Below are positions 1 to 8,174 of a DNA stretch of 64,000 nt, in pieces. Within the stretch, counting starts at the first letter, position 1. Each line of letters starts with the position of its first letter. Source of the DNA: Nocardia mexicana NBRC 108244 (lineage in GTDB: Bacteria; Actinomycetota; Actinomycetes; Mycobacteriales; Mycobacteriaceae); NCBI RefSeq assembly GCF_001613165.1, contig NZ_BDBV01000067.1:1-64000 (forward strand). Direction: 5' to 3'. The position numbers and the translations under genes are program-made. The notes beneath the pieces are model-generated. The model worked only from the letters and a program-made list of their open reading frames with translations. It searched no databases and was not told the origin of the DNA.

Positions 1-208
1 GGTCCGCCCAGCGCGCCGCGATACCCGCCAGCCGGGCCGCCGCGCGCTCCGGGACCGGCGTGCCCGTCCGGGCCGCCGCCACCACGGTCTCCATGCAGCA
101 GGAGACGACCGCGAGCAGATCGCTGCGCACGGCCGGATCCGAACGGTCGGCGAGCGCGGCGAGGTCCAGGCCGTCGACGATTTTCCGGGACAGCGCTTGA
201 TAATTCAC
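1..208 (-). CDS. N-terminal part of a possible PucR-type regulator (cut by window edge)
   Basis: An open frame starts with GTG (bases 206-208) and runs off the left edge. It gives about 69 residues: beginning MNYQALSRKIVDGLDLAALA and ending ...RLAGIAARWAD. The helical, Ala/Arg-rich segment with a late ARWAD motif resembles the N-terminal signalling part of PucR/RsbR-like regulators, and the next gene is a PucR protein. The catalytic or DNA-binding part is outside the window, so the family is a guess. No strong ribosome binding site precedes the GTG. The frame is too short for automatic calling but codon use is typical of the neighbourhood. Confidence 0.5.
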   Translation of the reverse strand, partial: MNYQALSRKIVDGLDLAALADRSDPAVRSDLLAVVSCCMETVVAAARTGTPVPERAAARLAGIAARWAD

Positions 209-530
209 GGGGGCCGGGGGGATATCGATCGGGGAAATTCTGCGGTTCGCAATACCGTCCGTGATCGTCACGCCTCGGCCCTCGATTGGGAACGTTCACC
301 GAATGCGGTCGAGTTCTTTTGTGACACTTCCCTGGCCGGGTGGGCGTCCATGACAATTCCCCGTTCGACGATGCGAGGGCACAATATTGCGCGGCGAAGT
401 TTCACCGATGCGACACTCTATCCCGAAGTTCCACACCGGGGATGGGCCGAAGTGCACAACGCTGCGGATTGCCGTTGTGCAGTATCGCCCCGCGACACCG
501 GGCATCCCGCCCCCCGGGGGGGCGAAAGAC
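209..530. other. Intergenic gap with one 9-bp inverted repeat
   Basis: No convincing gene. The only structure seen is TGCACAACG (453-461) facing CGTTGTGCA (473-481) with an 11-base loop. It lies about 50 bases past the stop of the minus-strand PucR gene, so it could be a weak terminator, or an operator for the gene at the left edge. Confidence 0.5.
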
Positions 531-1790
531 TCAGCCGCCCGCCACGCCGACGACGCGAATGATCTCCAATGCCAGCGCCACCTGCAGCGGGCGCTGTTCC
601 AGCGGGCGCGGCAGCAGGCCGCGAGCCCGGTCGAGCCGGTGCACGATCGTATTGCGATGGGTGAACAGCGAGCGCGCGGTCTGCGCGGTGTTGGATCCCT
701 CGTGCAGATAGACCCGCAGCGTCTCGCGCAGGTCCGCGTCCGCGGACATCAGATTGCCCAGGGTGCGGGTGACGAACTCGCGCGCCCGCTCCTCGTCGCC
801 ACCGGTGGCCAGCGCGACGACCTCCACCTCGTCGTAGGTGGCCAGGCGCTCCCCCGACGGTAATCGCCGCATCAGCCGTTGTGCCGCAACGGCATCCAGG
901 TGGGCCCGCCGGAACCCGGACATCCCGGCGCCCACCGACCCGATCGCCATCCGCACCCCCGCCGTCCCGGCCAGCGACCGCCGCACCTCGGCCAGCGGCG
1001 GTAGCTGGTCGACCGGCAGCCACACCCACAGCGTCGACGGGCTCGGCACGATGGTCAGCGGCGGCGTCGAGCCCGCCGCCTGCACCAGCGCATTGACCGC
1101 GAGCTCCAGCGGCTCCGGATCGGTGGGGTAGGAATCGTTCCAGACCACGGCCGCGAGATGGTGGCGGTCGAGCTCGTAGCGCAGCCGCTCGCCCGCCCGT
1201 CCCGCGCTGATCGGCGCGCCGCCGAGCAGCAGATTGAGCGTCTCCATCCGCTCGGTGTGGTCGACGTCGGCCAGGTTCCGGCGCTCGCGCTGGATCAGCT
1301 CGAAGACACCGGCCAGCGTGTCATCGATGAACGCGAACACCGAACCCATGACGACATCGAGCAGTTCGCGCACCTCGTACGGGTCCGGGCTCAGGAAGAA
1401 CGCCAGCTGCGCCCACTTCCGGATCGCGGCGTTCTGCCCGGCGTGGAAATTGGTGACCAGCATCTCGTCGAACCCGTGCCGCACCACGTCGCGGGCGATG
1501 TTCACGTTCTCCGCCGAAAGATTCGGCGCCACAGGCATTCCAGGGGCGCCGAGGTTCGCCACGCACCAGTGCGTGAGGTTCGCCCGCACGCAGGCGCGCA
1601 CGGCCTCGGCCAGTCCCGGTTCGGCGGCGATGGCCGGGCTGGCGGCGGCCAGCGACGCATCGTCCATCGCCTCGTACATCAGCTCCGGGTGGTCGAGCAC
1701 CATCTCCACACCGGATCGGAGCAACTCCGCGACCCGCTCCGACGGCGGTTCCCAATACCGCGAGCTGAGACCGAAGGAATCGCCGCCCAT
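531..1790 (-). CDS. PucR/CdaR-family transcriptional regulator
   Basis: A 419-residue cytoplasmic DNA-binding regulator. The C-terminus (about residues 355-415) carries the PucR-type helix-turn-helix, LRETLRVYLHEGSN followed by TARSLFTHRNTIVHRLDRA. The middle third matches the degenerate GGDEF-like domain of CdaR proteins, and the N-terminal 180 residues are helical and probably sense a ligand or partner. Length is normal for the family. It is transcribed alone, divergent from the small membrane protein at 2056. Its target is not evident; PucR proteins usually control catabolic or stress genes nearby. The ATG start is the first in frame. Confidence 0.85.
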   Translation of the reverse strand: MGGDSFGLSSRYWEPPSERVAELLRSGVEMVLDHPELMYEAMDDASLAAASPAIAAEPGLAEAVRACVRANLTHWCVANLGAPGMPVAPNLSAENVNIARDVVRHGFDEMLVTNFHAGQNAAIRKWAQLAFFLSPDPYEVRELLDVVMGSVFAFIDDTLAGVFELIQRERRNLADVDHTERMETLNLLLGGAPISAGRAGERLRYELDRHHLAAVVWNDSYPTDPEPLELAVNALVQAAGSTPPLTIVPSPSTLWVWLPVDQLPPLAEVRRSLAGTAGVRMAIGSVGAGMSGFRRAHLDAVAAQRLMRRLPSGERLATYDEVEVVALATGGDEERAREFVTRTLGNLMSADADLRETLRVYLHEGSNTAQTARSLFTHRNTIVHRLDRARGLLPRPLEQRPLQVALALEIIRVVGVAGG

Positions 1791-2055
1791 CCTGCTCCTA
1801 CCGATAGCTGCCGTCGGTCGGCCAGGCTACGACACATCCGCGGTGCCGGATACGCGCTGCGGCGTCGGCGGTGAACCTGCACAACGGGATTGCGCGGCGG
1901 GCGGTGACCTCTCGGAACGGGGTGCGCGGCCCGCCGGCGACGCGGTGCGGACGGCCGGTGCGACCTGCGGCCGATCACCGTGCGACCGGAGGATGACCCC
2001 GACGCCGACCGCCGGGCGATGCGGGCGCGCACGTCGCGCGACGAAGATCAGGAGC

Positions 2056-2289
2056 ATGAACAAGGGAAGCTACGTCGGCCTCCAGGTCGCCGGCATGGTC
2101 GTCACGGTCGTCTTCGCCCAGGCCGCGCTCCGCCAGCTGTTCGACCACGAGAAGTCCCAGCTGTGGGGCGTATTCGACTGGATCCCGGGCGGCTGGTCGG
2201 TGCGGTTCGTCGCACTGCTGCTGGTGACCGCGGTCGGCGTCCTGCTGGCGGGCTGGGCCAACGACAAGGTCAAACAGCACGACGAGTGA
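2056..2289 (+). CDS. Small membrane protein, 77 aa
   Basis: A short protein with two predicted membrane helices (about residues 7-26, then 46-67, the second LLLVTAVGVLLAG), separated by a soluble loop with HEKSQLWGVFDWIPGG. The C-terminus is charged (NDKVKQHDE). The ATG is preceded by AGGAG at about five bases, which fixes the start. I do not recognise the family. It may be co-transcribed with the mycothiol-type enzyme 53 bases downstream, but no promoter was identified. Confidence 0.6.
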   Translation: MNKGSYVGLQVAGMVVTVVFAQAALRQLFDHEKSQLWGVFDWIPGGWSVRFVALLLVTAVGVLLAGWANDKVKQHDE

Positions 2290-2342
2290 CGCGACGGGAA
2301 AACCATTCGCGTGGGCGCCGGCGGCCCCGGTTCACTGGGGAC

Positions 2343-3161
2343 ATGATCCCACTCGACACCCGGCCGCTGTTTCCGCGGGAACGGCAGGAGCTGGTCGACC
2401 TGCTCGGATCGCTCGGCCCCGCCGATTGGACGAAGCCGACGGTATGCCCCGGCTGGGCCGTGCGGGACGTGACCGCGCACATCCTCAACGACTATCTGCG
2501 CCGCATCTCCGGCAGCCGCGACGGCCACGGCGGCGCCGTCTTCGCCGACGACGAGACGCTGCCCGCCTACCTCGCCCGGACCAACGACGAGTTCGTCCGG
2601 GCGATGCGGCAGTGCAGCCCGCGCACCATGATCGACCTGCTGCACCACCTCGGCCCGCAGCTCGACGCGGTCTGGGCCGCAACGGATCTCGCGTCGCCCG
2701 CTCCCTTGAACGTCTCGTGGGCGGGCCCCGGCCCCAGCCCGGCGTGGCTCGATATCGCCCGCGACTACACCGAGTACTGGGTGCACCAGCAGCAGATCCG
2801 CGACGCGGTGTCCCGCCCCGGCGCCGACGAGGTGTCGCTGCTGCACCCGGTGCTCGCGACCTTCCTGCACGCCCTGCCCGTCGCGCTCCGCGACCGGGTC
2901 CGCCCGGCGAGCACGTCGGTGCTGTTCGAGATCACCGGCCCGGCGGGTGGCCGCTGGGCGGCGGTGAGCAACGGCGACTCCTGGGAACTGACTGCCGCGC
3001 CCACCTCCGACCCCGACGCCTCCGTGCGCATGGATCCCGACACGGCCTGGCGACTGGCCAGCCGGGGTATCAGCGTCGACGAGGCCCGAGGGCGTGCCGC
3101 CTTGCAGGGCGACCACGAACTGACCACTGCCGCAACAACTCTGCTCGCAGTGGTCGCCTAG
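2343..3161 (+). CDS. Maleylpyruvate isomerase-family mycothiol-dependent enzyme
   Basis: A 272-residue member of the DinB/MDMPI fold. The N-terminal four-helix bundle has the hallmark CPGW (residues 35-38) followed by the metal-ligand His in RDVTAHIL (His46), and the second signature YTEYWVHQQQIRDA near residue 145. The C-terminal half matches the MDMPI C-terminal domain. Known relatives use mycothiol as cofactor for isomerisation, glutathione-transferase-like or detoxification reactions in actinobacteria; the substrate here is unknown. The ATG at 2343 is chosen because the domain starts a few residues later. The upstream extension of the frame has no homology-like content. Confidence 0.8.
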   Translation: MIPLDTRPLFPRERQELVDLLGSLGPADWTKPTVCPGWAVRDVTAHILNDYLRRISGSRDGHGGAVFADDETLPAYLARTNDEFVRAMRQCSPRTMIDLLHHLGPQLDAVWAATDLASPAPLNVSWAGPGPSPAWLDIARDYTEYWVHQQQIRDAVSRPGADEVSLLHPVLATFLHALPVALRDRVRPASTSVLFEITGPAGGRWAAVSNGDSWELTAAPTSDPDASVRMDPDTAWRLASRGISVDEARGRAALQGDHELTTAATTLLAVVA

Positions 3162-3253
3162 TGTCCCGCGCCAGAGATCCGTCGGCTGAGGCGGGTGAGG
3201 GGGCGGACGGACCCGTCCGGCCACCACGGCCGGGCTCACCCGGAAGGTCCTCG

Positions 3254-4159
3254 TCAGCGCGGGGCGATGCCCGTGTCCAAGGAACGGAGCGCCTCATCGA
3301 GGAGGCCCGCACCAGGGCCTGCCAGCCAGCGGTCGAAGCGCAGCAGGAAGGGAAACTCCGCGCGCAACGCGTCGAGGTTCGCTTTCCCCGCCAGCCTGCC
3401 GTCGTCCACAAGTGCTTCCAACTTGCCGAGGACCTCGTTCTGCGCCGGCAGGCGACTGTAGCTGATCGTCCGGCCGACGGCCCGGGTCAAGTTCTCGGCC
3501 AGAGCGTTGCCGGTGAGAGCGTCACCGGCGATCGCCATGGTGCGACCGGCGTAGCGATCGGGTGAGCCGAAGACCACGGCGACGATGCGGCCGATGTCGC
3601 GTACTGCGATGAACTGCATGGCCTGGTCCGGGCGCATCAGGAAGGACAGGTGTCCCCGGTCGAGGCCCATTTCGGGGGTCACCAGGAGCTCCATGAACGT
3701 GGCCGGCCGGATGATGGTGCCGGCGATGTCCAGATTCCGGACATGGGCCTCGATACGGCTCTTGGTGTCGAGATGGTCCACGCCCGTTGTCGAACCCGCG
3801 GTGACCGCCGAACTGTAGACGAGGTGGGCGACGCCGCAGCGCTCGGCGATCTCGGCCACCGCCGCGCCGAAGCGGACCTCGTCCTCGTCGGTCACGCCGG
3901 CACCGGCCTGGCCGGAGTTCGGCTGGACGCTGAAGACGCCGTGGGCGCCGGAGAAGGCGGCGCGGAGCGACTCCGGATCGCCGAGGTCACCGCGGACGGT
4001 TTCGACGCCGACGGCGGAGAGGGACCGGGCCCGGTGGCCGAACGGGTCCCTCACGACCGCGCGCACCCCCCAGCCATCGGCCCGCAGCGCCGCGGCGACC
4101 GATCCTCCCTGCTGCCCCGTGGCGCCCAGGACGACGACGGTTTTGTTGATGTTGGTCAT
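3254..4159 (-). CDS. NmrA-family NAD(P)-binding protein
   Basis: A 301-residue atypical short-chain dehydrogenase. The dinucleotide-binding GATGQQG is at residues 12-18, followed by an NmrA-like series: AVVRDP, GDLGDPESL, HLVYSSA and IIRPATFMELL. NmrA proteins either sense NAD(P) redox state or act as quinone or azo reductases; which applies here is open. The start at MTNINK is chosen because the binding motif follows directly; the longer frame would include the promoter. It is divergent from a MerR regulator, and the dyad at 4316-4335 sits inside the promoter spacer of this gene, so it is very probably the MerR target. Confidence 0.85.
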   Translation of the reverse strand: MTNINKTVVVLGATGQQGGSVAAALRADGWGVRAVVRDPFGHRARSLSAVGVETVRGDLGDPESLRAAFSGAHGVFSVQPNSGQAGAGVTDEDEVRFGAAVAEIAERCGVAHLVYSSAVTAGSTTGVDHLDTKSRIEAHVRNLDIAGTIIRPATFMELLVTPEMGLDRGHLSFLMRPDQAMQFIAVRDIGRIVAVVFGSPDRYAGRTMAIAGDALTGNALAENLTRAVGRTISYSRLPAQNEVLGKLEALVDDGRLAGKANLDALRAEFPFLLRFDRWLAGPGAGLLDEALRSLDTGIAPR

Positions 4160-4307
4160 GCCGACCACGCTGCGCTCTCGGCGATCACGACCGTGTTCCT
4201 GATGAACATTGCTGATTCTTCCTGAGACCTCGAGAAGTGAGTTGGAGACGCGCTGGTCATAGGCGTGCTCCAGGATTCGGACGGGATGGCTCCCACCGCT
4301 GTTCACT

Positions 4308-4339
4308 ACGCTAGAACCTGACGCCGACGTCAGGTGCAA
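4308..4339 (-). promoter_or_regulatory. MerR-type promoter and operator for the NmrA gene
   Basis: The perfect dyad ACCTGACGCCGACGTCAGGT (4316-4335, 8-bp arms) lies between a -35-like TTGCAC (4334-4339) and a -10-like TAGCGT (4308-4313), both read on the minus strand. The spacer is 20 bases, longer than usual, which is the signature of MerR-activated promoters where the regulator untwists the DNA. The MerR gene starts 32 bases away on the other strand. Confidence 0.75.
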
Positions 4340-4370
4340 GCAAGACGTGGAGTCGAGTCAGGAGATCGGG

Positions 4371-4733
4371 ATGCGGATCGGAGAGGTCGCCGCGAAGGCG
4401 GGCGTCAGCGTCAGGGCGCTGCGCTACTACGAGCAGCAAGGCTTGCTCCACTCCTCCCGGAATCCGGGTGGCCAGCGCCGGTATCGCGACGGTGCCGTCG
4501 AACGAGTCAGGCTTATCCAACAGCTCTACTCCGCGGGTTTGACCAGCAGAACCATTCGCGAGGTGCTGCCGTTCGCTGACTCCGGTGGCGCGTCACCGGA
4601 ACTGCTGGAGCTGCTCGCGGCCGAACTCGACCGCCTCGACCGGCAGATGACGGACCTGCAAGGCGTGCGCAAGCGGCTGCACGACTGCATCACCGAGGCG
4701 CGCAATCACGACGGAACAGGAAGTCCATCCTGA
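4371..4733 (+). CDS. MerR-family transcriptional regulator
   Basis: A 120-residue regulator. The winged helix-turn-helix begins at MRIGEVAAKAGVSVRALRYY and continues with the wing NPGGQRRYRDGAVERV; a dimerisation helix (ELDRLDRQMTDLQGVRKRL) follows. There is no metal-binding cysteine set at the C-terminus, so a small-molecule or redox signal is more likely than a metal. The ATG at 4371 has AGGAG six bases upstream, better than the ATG at 4347. It probably controls the divergent NmrA gene and itself through the 4316-4335 dyad. Confidence 0.88.
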   Translation: MRIGEVAAKAGVSVRALRYYEQQGLLHSSRNPGGQRRYRDGAVERVRLIQQLYSAGLTSRTIREVLPFADSGGASPELLELLAAELDRLDRQMTDLQGVRKRLHDCITEARNHDGTGSPS

Positions 4734-4844
4734 AGCAGGGGGCAGTCGATACGTCATCCCGGCGCCATCCGCCGACTACGACGAGGGCGCGTCCGAGGCT
4801 AGTATTCTTTGACTGATCGTTCAGTTAATTGATATCGTGCAGGC

Positions 4845-5450
4845 ATGGCCCGAACCCGAGACCCCGAGCGGGTCAGCGAACGCCGCCGCACGATCACCCG
4901 TGCGGCCACCGGGCTGTTCGCCGAGCACGGGTACGAGCGGACCACCGCGGCACAGATCGCCAAGGCCGCCGGGCTGAGTCCGGGCAGCGTCTTCTACTAC
5001 TTCCCGGACAAGGCCGCCGTGTTCCGGTCGATCTTCGAGGAGTCGATTCCCGAGCACGCCGAGCTGATCGGCAGGCATATCGAGCGCAGCGACTGCCCGG
5101 CGGCGATCCTGGACATCGTCGACGGACTCGCCTCGGAGGCAACCGATCCCGCCGCGCCGGGGTTGCTGGTCGAACTGCTGCGCCGCCTCGATCACGACGA
5201 GGAGCTGGCGACGGTGGTCGGCACCGACGCGACCCTCAGCGCGCAGGCACTGGCGAGCCTGCTGGAGCGCGGAATCGCGGCGGGGCAGATCGATTCCGGG
5301 CTGGCGCCGAAGGATACGGCCCGCTGGATCCTGTCGATCGTCGACGCCGCATTCCTGAACATCGACCCCGCCGACCCGCACGATCCGCGCGACCTCGTGC
5401 ACACCACGGTGTCGCGCCTGCTCCGTCCCCCTGTCGAGGAGGCACCGTGA
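4845..5450 (+). CDS. TetR-family transcriptional regulator
   Basis: A 201-residue repressor. The N-terminal domain contains RRRTITRAATGLFAEHGYE and the recognition helix TTAAQIAKAAGLSPGSVFYYF (the last residue marks the family). The C-terminal ligand domain is unassigned. Its stop overlaps the GTG start of the following YqeB-like gene by four bases (GTGA), so the two are translationally coupled. An AT-richer stretch just upstream (4800-4835) has TGATCGTTCAGTTAATTGAT, a plausible promoter and autoregulatory region. Confidence 0.88.
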   Translation: MARTRDPERVSERRRTITRAATGLFAEHGYERTTAAQIAKAAGLSPGSVFYYFPDKAAVFRSIFEESIPEHAELIGRHIERSDCPAAILDIVDGLASEATDPAAPGLLVELLRRLDHDEELATVVGTDATLSAQALASLLERGIAAGQIDSGLAPKDTARWILSIVDAAFLNIDPADPHDPRDLVHTTVSRLLRPPVEEAP

Positions 5451-6139
5451 CCGACACATCCCCGGCGACGGTTCTGAAATTTCCCACCTTCTGGCTCTGG
5501 GTGTTCACGATCGGCGGCCTGGCCCTGGGCTGCGGCGTCGGATTCGCGCTGCCCGCCGTGGGTCAGTGGCTGCTCGACACCGTGGAGTCGGCGCCCGGCC
5601 CCGTCCGGGTGGCGATGAAGCTGCCGCCCGCACTGCTGGTACCGATCGCGGCGGTGCTCGGAACAGTCGGCGGCGCACTGCTTTTCGAGGTGGCACGCAA
5701 GGAAAGCCCCACCCTGTCCGTCGCCGACGACCATATCGAGCTGTCCCGCAACGACCGGGCCCGGTACATCGAGCGCGGCACGATCGGCGCCGTCTTCCGC
5801 GAGGGCCCCGACCTGGTCCTCACCGATCACCGCGACCTGCGGCTGGCCCGCTGCAAGGCGAGCGACCTGCGCGCCGACGAGATCGCCCGCGCGTTCCGCG
5901 AGCGCGGCTACCCCTGGCGGGACCGCGACGATCCCCTCGCCGAGCACTACGTCACCTGGGTCGACGGCAGACCGGAGACCGGCGCGAAGGTCGATGCGCT
6001 GCTGCGCAGCCGCCGCCGGGCCCTGGACGACGACAAGCCGGGTACCGTCGAGGAGGTCGAGGAACAACTGACCGCGCTCGGCGTCGATGTCCGAGACCGC
6101 AAGGGCCGGCAGGAGATTCGGCTGACCACGGTGTCCTGA
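5447..6139 (+). CDS. YqeB-like membrane protein
   Basis: A 230-residue protein with two membrane helices near the N-terminus (about 16-40, then 62-86 with LVPIAAVLGTVGGALLFEVA) followed by a PH-like cytosolic domain (LSVADDHIELSRNDRARYIE) and a charged C-terminal region. This layout matches the YqeB family known from Bacillus and actinobacteria, whose function is not established. The GTG start overlaps the TetR stop by four bases. The coupling suggests the TetR protein controls it or shares its signal. Confidence 0.75.
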   Translation: MTDTSPATVLKFPTFWLWVFTIGGLALGCGVGFALPAVGQWLLDTVESAPGPVRVAMKLPPALLVPIAAVLGTVGGALLFEVARKESPTLSVADDHIELSRNDRARYIERGTIGAVFREGPDLVLTDHRDLRLARCKASDLRADEIARAFRERGYPWRDRDDPLAEHYVTWVDGRPETGAKVDALLRSRRRALDDDKPGTVEEVEEQLTALGVDVRDRKGRQEIRLTTVS

Positions 6140-6234
6140 TCGCGAACACCCGCCCGACGGCAGCTATTCTGCAGCCACCAGGCCCGGTCGTATCGCACGA
6201 TCCGGCCGTGAATCGGCAGAGTAGGAGCGTCGCA

Positions 6235-7056
6235 GTGACGTCGACCCGAACCCATCCGTTCGACCTCGCCACCGGCCTGACCGCCCTGGGCGACGGGCGG
6301 TTCACCGGCCGGACCACCGCGCCCTACGCGAATATGGTCGGCCCGTTCGGCGGGATCACCGCCGCGACCATGCTGCGCGCGATCATGGAGGATCCACGGC
6401 ATCTCGCCCAGCCGGTCACCCTCACGGTCAATTTCGCGGGCCCGATCTCCGACGGCCCGTTCGAGATCGAGGCGCGGCCGATGCGCACCAACCGCAACAC
6501 CCAGCACTGGTCGCTCACGATGACCCAGGACGACGAGGTCACCACCACGGCGACGGCCATCTTCGCCAACCGCCGGCCGACCTGGTCGCTCACCGAGGCC
6601 GTGCCGCCGCCGGCGCCGCCCGTGGCGGCGGTCGAACCGTCGCCGGTCCCGGATTTCATCGCGTGGGTGGACAACTACGAGATGCGCTTCGTCGAGGGCG
6701 GCATCGCCGAGATCGGCCAGGGCCGCGGGACCTCGACCAGCACGCTCTGGGTGCGCGACGAGCCCGCGCGCCCGCTGGACTATCCCGCGCTCACCGCGCT
6801 CAGCGACGTGTTCTTCCCGCGCGTCATGCACCGGCTGAGCCGGGTGATCCCGGCCGGGACAGTCTCGATGACCGTGTACTTCCACGCCACCCCCGACCAA
6901 CTCGCGGCCCAGGCCGACCGGTACATCCTGGCCACGGCCCGCGCCCAGCACTTCGGCACCGGCTTCTTCGACCAGACCGCCGAACTGTGGAACCACGACC
7001 GCGACCTCCTGGTCACCAGCCACCAGATCGTCTACTACAAGGACACACCCGCCTAG
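6235..7056 (+). CDS. Thioesterase-family protein (TesB-like double hot-dog)
   Basis: A 273-residue protein. The N-terminal half has the hot-dog signature GPFGGITAATMLRAI (residues 36-50) and VTLTVNFAGPISDGPFEIEA. The C-terminal half repeats the fold, with FDQTAELWNHDRDLLVTSHQIVYY, the conserved active-site strand of TesB-type acyl-CoA thioesterases; Asp-Gln-Thr residues are in the expected region. Substrate is probably an acyl-CoA. The GTG at 6235 has TAGGAG eight bases upstream; the longer frame is unlikely. It is followed by a tandem repeat array in a convergent intergenic space. Confidence 0.82.
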   Translation: MTSTRTHPFDLATGLTALGDGRFTGRTTAPYANMVGPFGGITAATMLRAIMEDPRHLAQPVTLTVNFAGPISDGPFEIEARPMRTNRNTQHWSLTMTQDDEVTTTATAIFANRRPTWSLTEAVPPPAPPVAAVEPSPVPDFIAWVDNYEMRFVEGGIAEIGQGRGTSTSTLWVRDEPARPLDYPALTALSDVFFPRVMHRLSRVIPAGTVSMTVYFHATPDQLAAQADRYILATARAQHFGTGFFDQTAELWNHDRDLLVTSHQIVYYKDTPA

Positions 7057-7080
7057 CAGGCGCGTCTGGAGCCCGGTCGA

Positions 7081-7418
7081 GTTCCGGCGCGGCGCAAGGT
7101 ATTCGGGCCATGCTGCGGCAGCGGCTCGGCCGGTCGAGTTCCGTTGGGGTACAGGGCGTTCGGACCGTACTGCGGCAGACGCTCGGCCGGTCGAGTTCCG
7201 TTGCGGTGCAGAGCGTTCGGACCGTACTGCGGCAGCCAGCTCAGCCGGTTGAGTTCCCTTGCGGTGCAGAGCGTTCGGACCGTACTGCGGCAGCCAGCTC
7301 AGCCGGTCGGGTTCCCTTGCGGTGCAGAGCGTTCGGACCGCGCTGCGGCAGCGGCTCGGCCGGTCGAGTTCCGTTGCGGTGCAGGGCGTTCGGACCGTAC
7401 TGCGGCAGCCGTTCAGTC
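7081..7418. repeat. Tandem array of 57-58 bp units
   Basis: Six consecutive units begin with GTTCC at 7081, 7138, 7195, 7253, 7311 and 7368, so the periods are 57, 57, 58, 58 and 57. Each contains a conserved core GCGTTCGGACCGTACTGCGG preceded by TTGCGGTGCAG, and ends in GCTCGGCCGGTCGA or CAGCTCAGCCGGT. The first unit is the most diverged. The 58-base units break the reading frame, so this is not protein coding. The array fills the gap between two convergent genes. No CRISPR-like spacers are present. Confidence 0.9.
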
Positions 7419-7883
7419 GGACTCGCTCGACGCGTTCCGGGTGTGCCGTTCGCTCATGACGAGCGCGCCCGCCGCCAGCAGGTAGAACGGCGACAGGAAG
7501 AACAGGGACTCGGACCCCGTGGCCTCGCTGGCCTCGATCGCCGCCTTCCCGATGTAGCCGTCGACCACGCCGAGCACGGCCAGCAGCGCGGCCGACCAGA
7601 GCACTCCGCGGCGCGCGTATCGGCGCGGCAGCAGGAAGGCGACGGCGGGCAGCAGCAGCGCCAGGCCGGACTCCGTGGCGTACTCGAGCCACTGGTCGAG
7701 CAGCGGCGGCGCCTCGAGGCCGACGGCAACGGACACGAAATGGGACGTCGCGTCGCCCGCCCACGCTTCGACGTCGGGAACCGACGGGTACCGAGTGTTG
7801 AGCACCTGCGCGAGCCCCACCATGACCAGGGCCGACACCCGCCAGAAGGTGACGGACCGCCGCCACCGCTCGAACCACGCCAT
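7413..7883 (-). CDS. Hypothetical four-helix membrane protein
   Basis: A protein of 156 residues with about four membrane segments: SALVMVGLAQVL, GLALLLPAVAFLLP, LWSAALLAVLGVVDGYIG and LFFLSPFYLLAAGALV. The ATG at 7883 (MAWFERWRRS) has GGAGGG seven bases upstream; an ATG at 7904 with a weaker site would add seven residues. No family was recognised. Its 3' end touches the tandem repeat array. The region upstream (7905-8174) has no gene and holds a long palindrome. Confidence 0.6.
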   Translation of the reverse strand: MAWFERWRRSVTFWRVSALVMVGLAQVLNTRYPSVPDVEAWAGDATSHFVSVAVGLEAPPLLDQWLEYATESGLALLLPAVAFLLPRRYARRGVLWSAALLAVLGVVDGYIGKAAIEASEATGSESLFFLSPFYLLAAGALVMSERHTRNASSESD

Positions 7884-8020
7884 CGGCCCTCCATCAACAC
7901 TCATCGTCTTCCCCAGCGCCCACCCGCCGGACAGTGCGCATGGAGATCCTATTGCCCGGCAACAGTTTCGGCCCGGCCCACCACCGACCGCTACGCGAAC
8001 ACAGTACGACCCGCCGACAC

Positions 8021-8148
8021 CACCTACCGGTCGGCAGAGCTCCAATTCCCGCACCCCCGGCGTGTTCTCGCACCCCCTGCAACCCTTTGTAAAGGGTGCG
8101 GGAATCAATATGGAGTGCGGGAATTGATGCTCTGCCGACCGGTAGGCG
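8021..8148. repeat. 128-bp palindromic intergenic element (MITE-like)
   Basis: The left arm 8021-8054 and right arm 8115-8148 are 34-base inverted repeats with only about three mismatches; both contain CTACCGGTCGGCAGAGC (or its complement) and CAATTCCCGCAC. The 60-base centre holds a second perfect hairpin, ACCCTTTGTAAAGGGT (8083-8098). There is no coding capacity. The inner segment recurs at 36594-36658 and partly at 45346-45371. Confidence 0.85.
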
Positions 8149-8174
8149 CGCCGTCCTCCCGGAAGCAGCCCGGC

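Noticed and set aside
453..481. Strong terminator after the PucR gene
   Set aside because: Only a 9-bp stem with an 11-base loop; noted in the gap entry and not called as a terminator.
7081..7418. CRISPR array
   Set aside because: Units are contiguous 57-58 bp repeats with no variable spacers and no cas genes nearby.
7144..7485. Plus-strand ORFs in the tandem repeat
   Set aside because: The 58-base units shift the frame and there is no ribosome binding site; the frames arise from the repeat.
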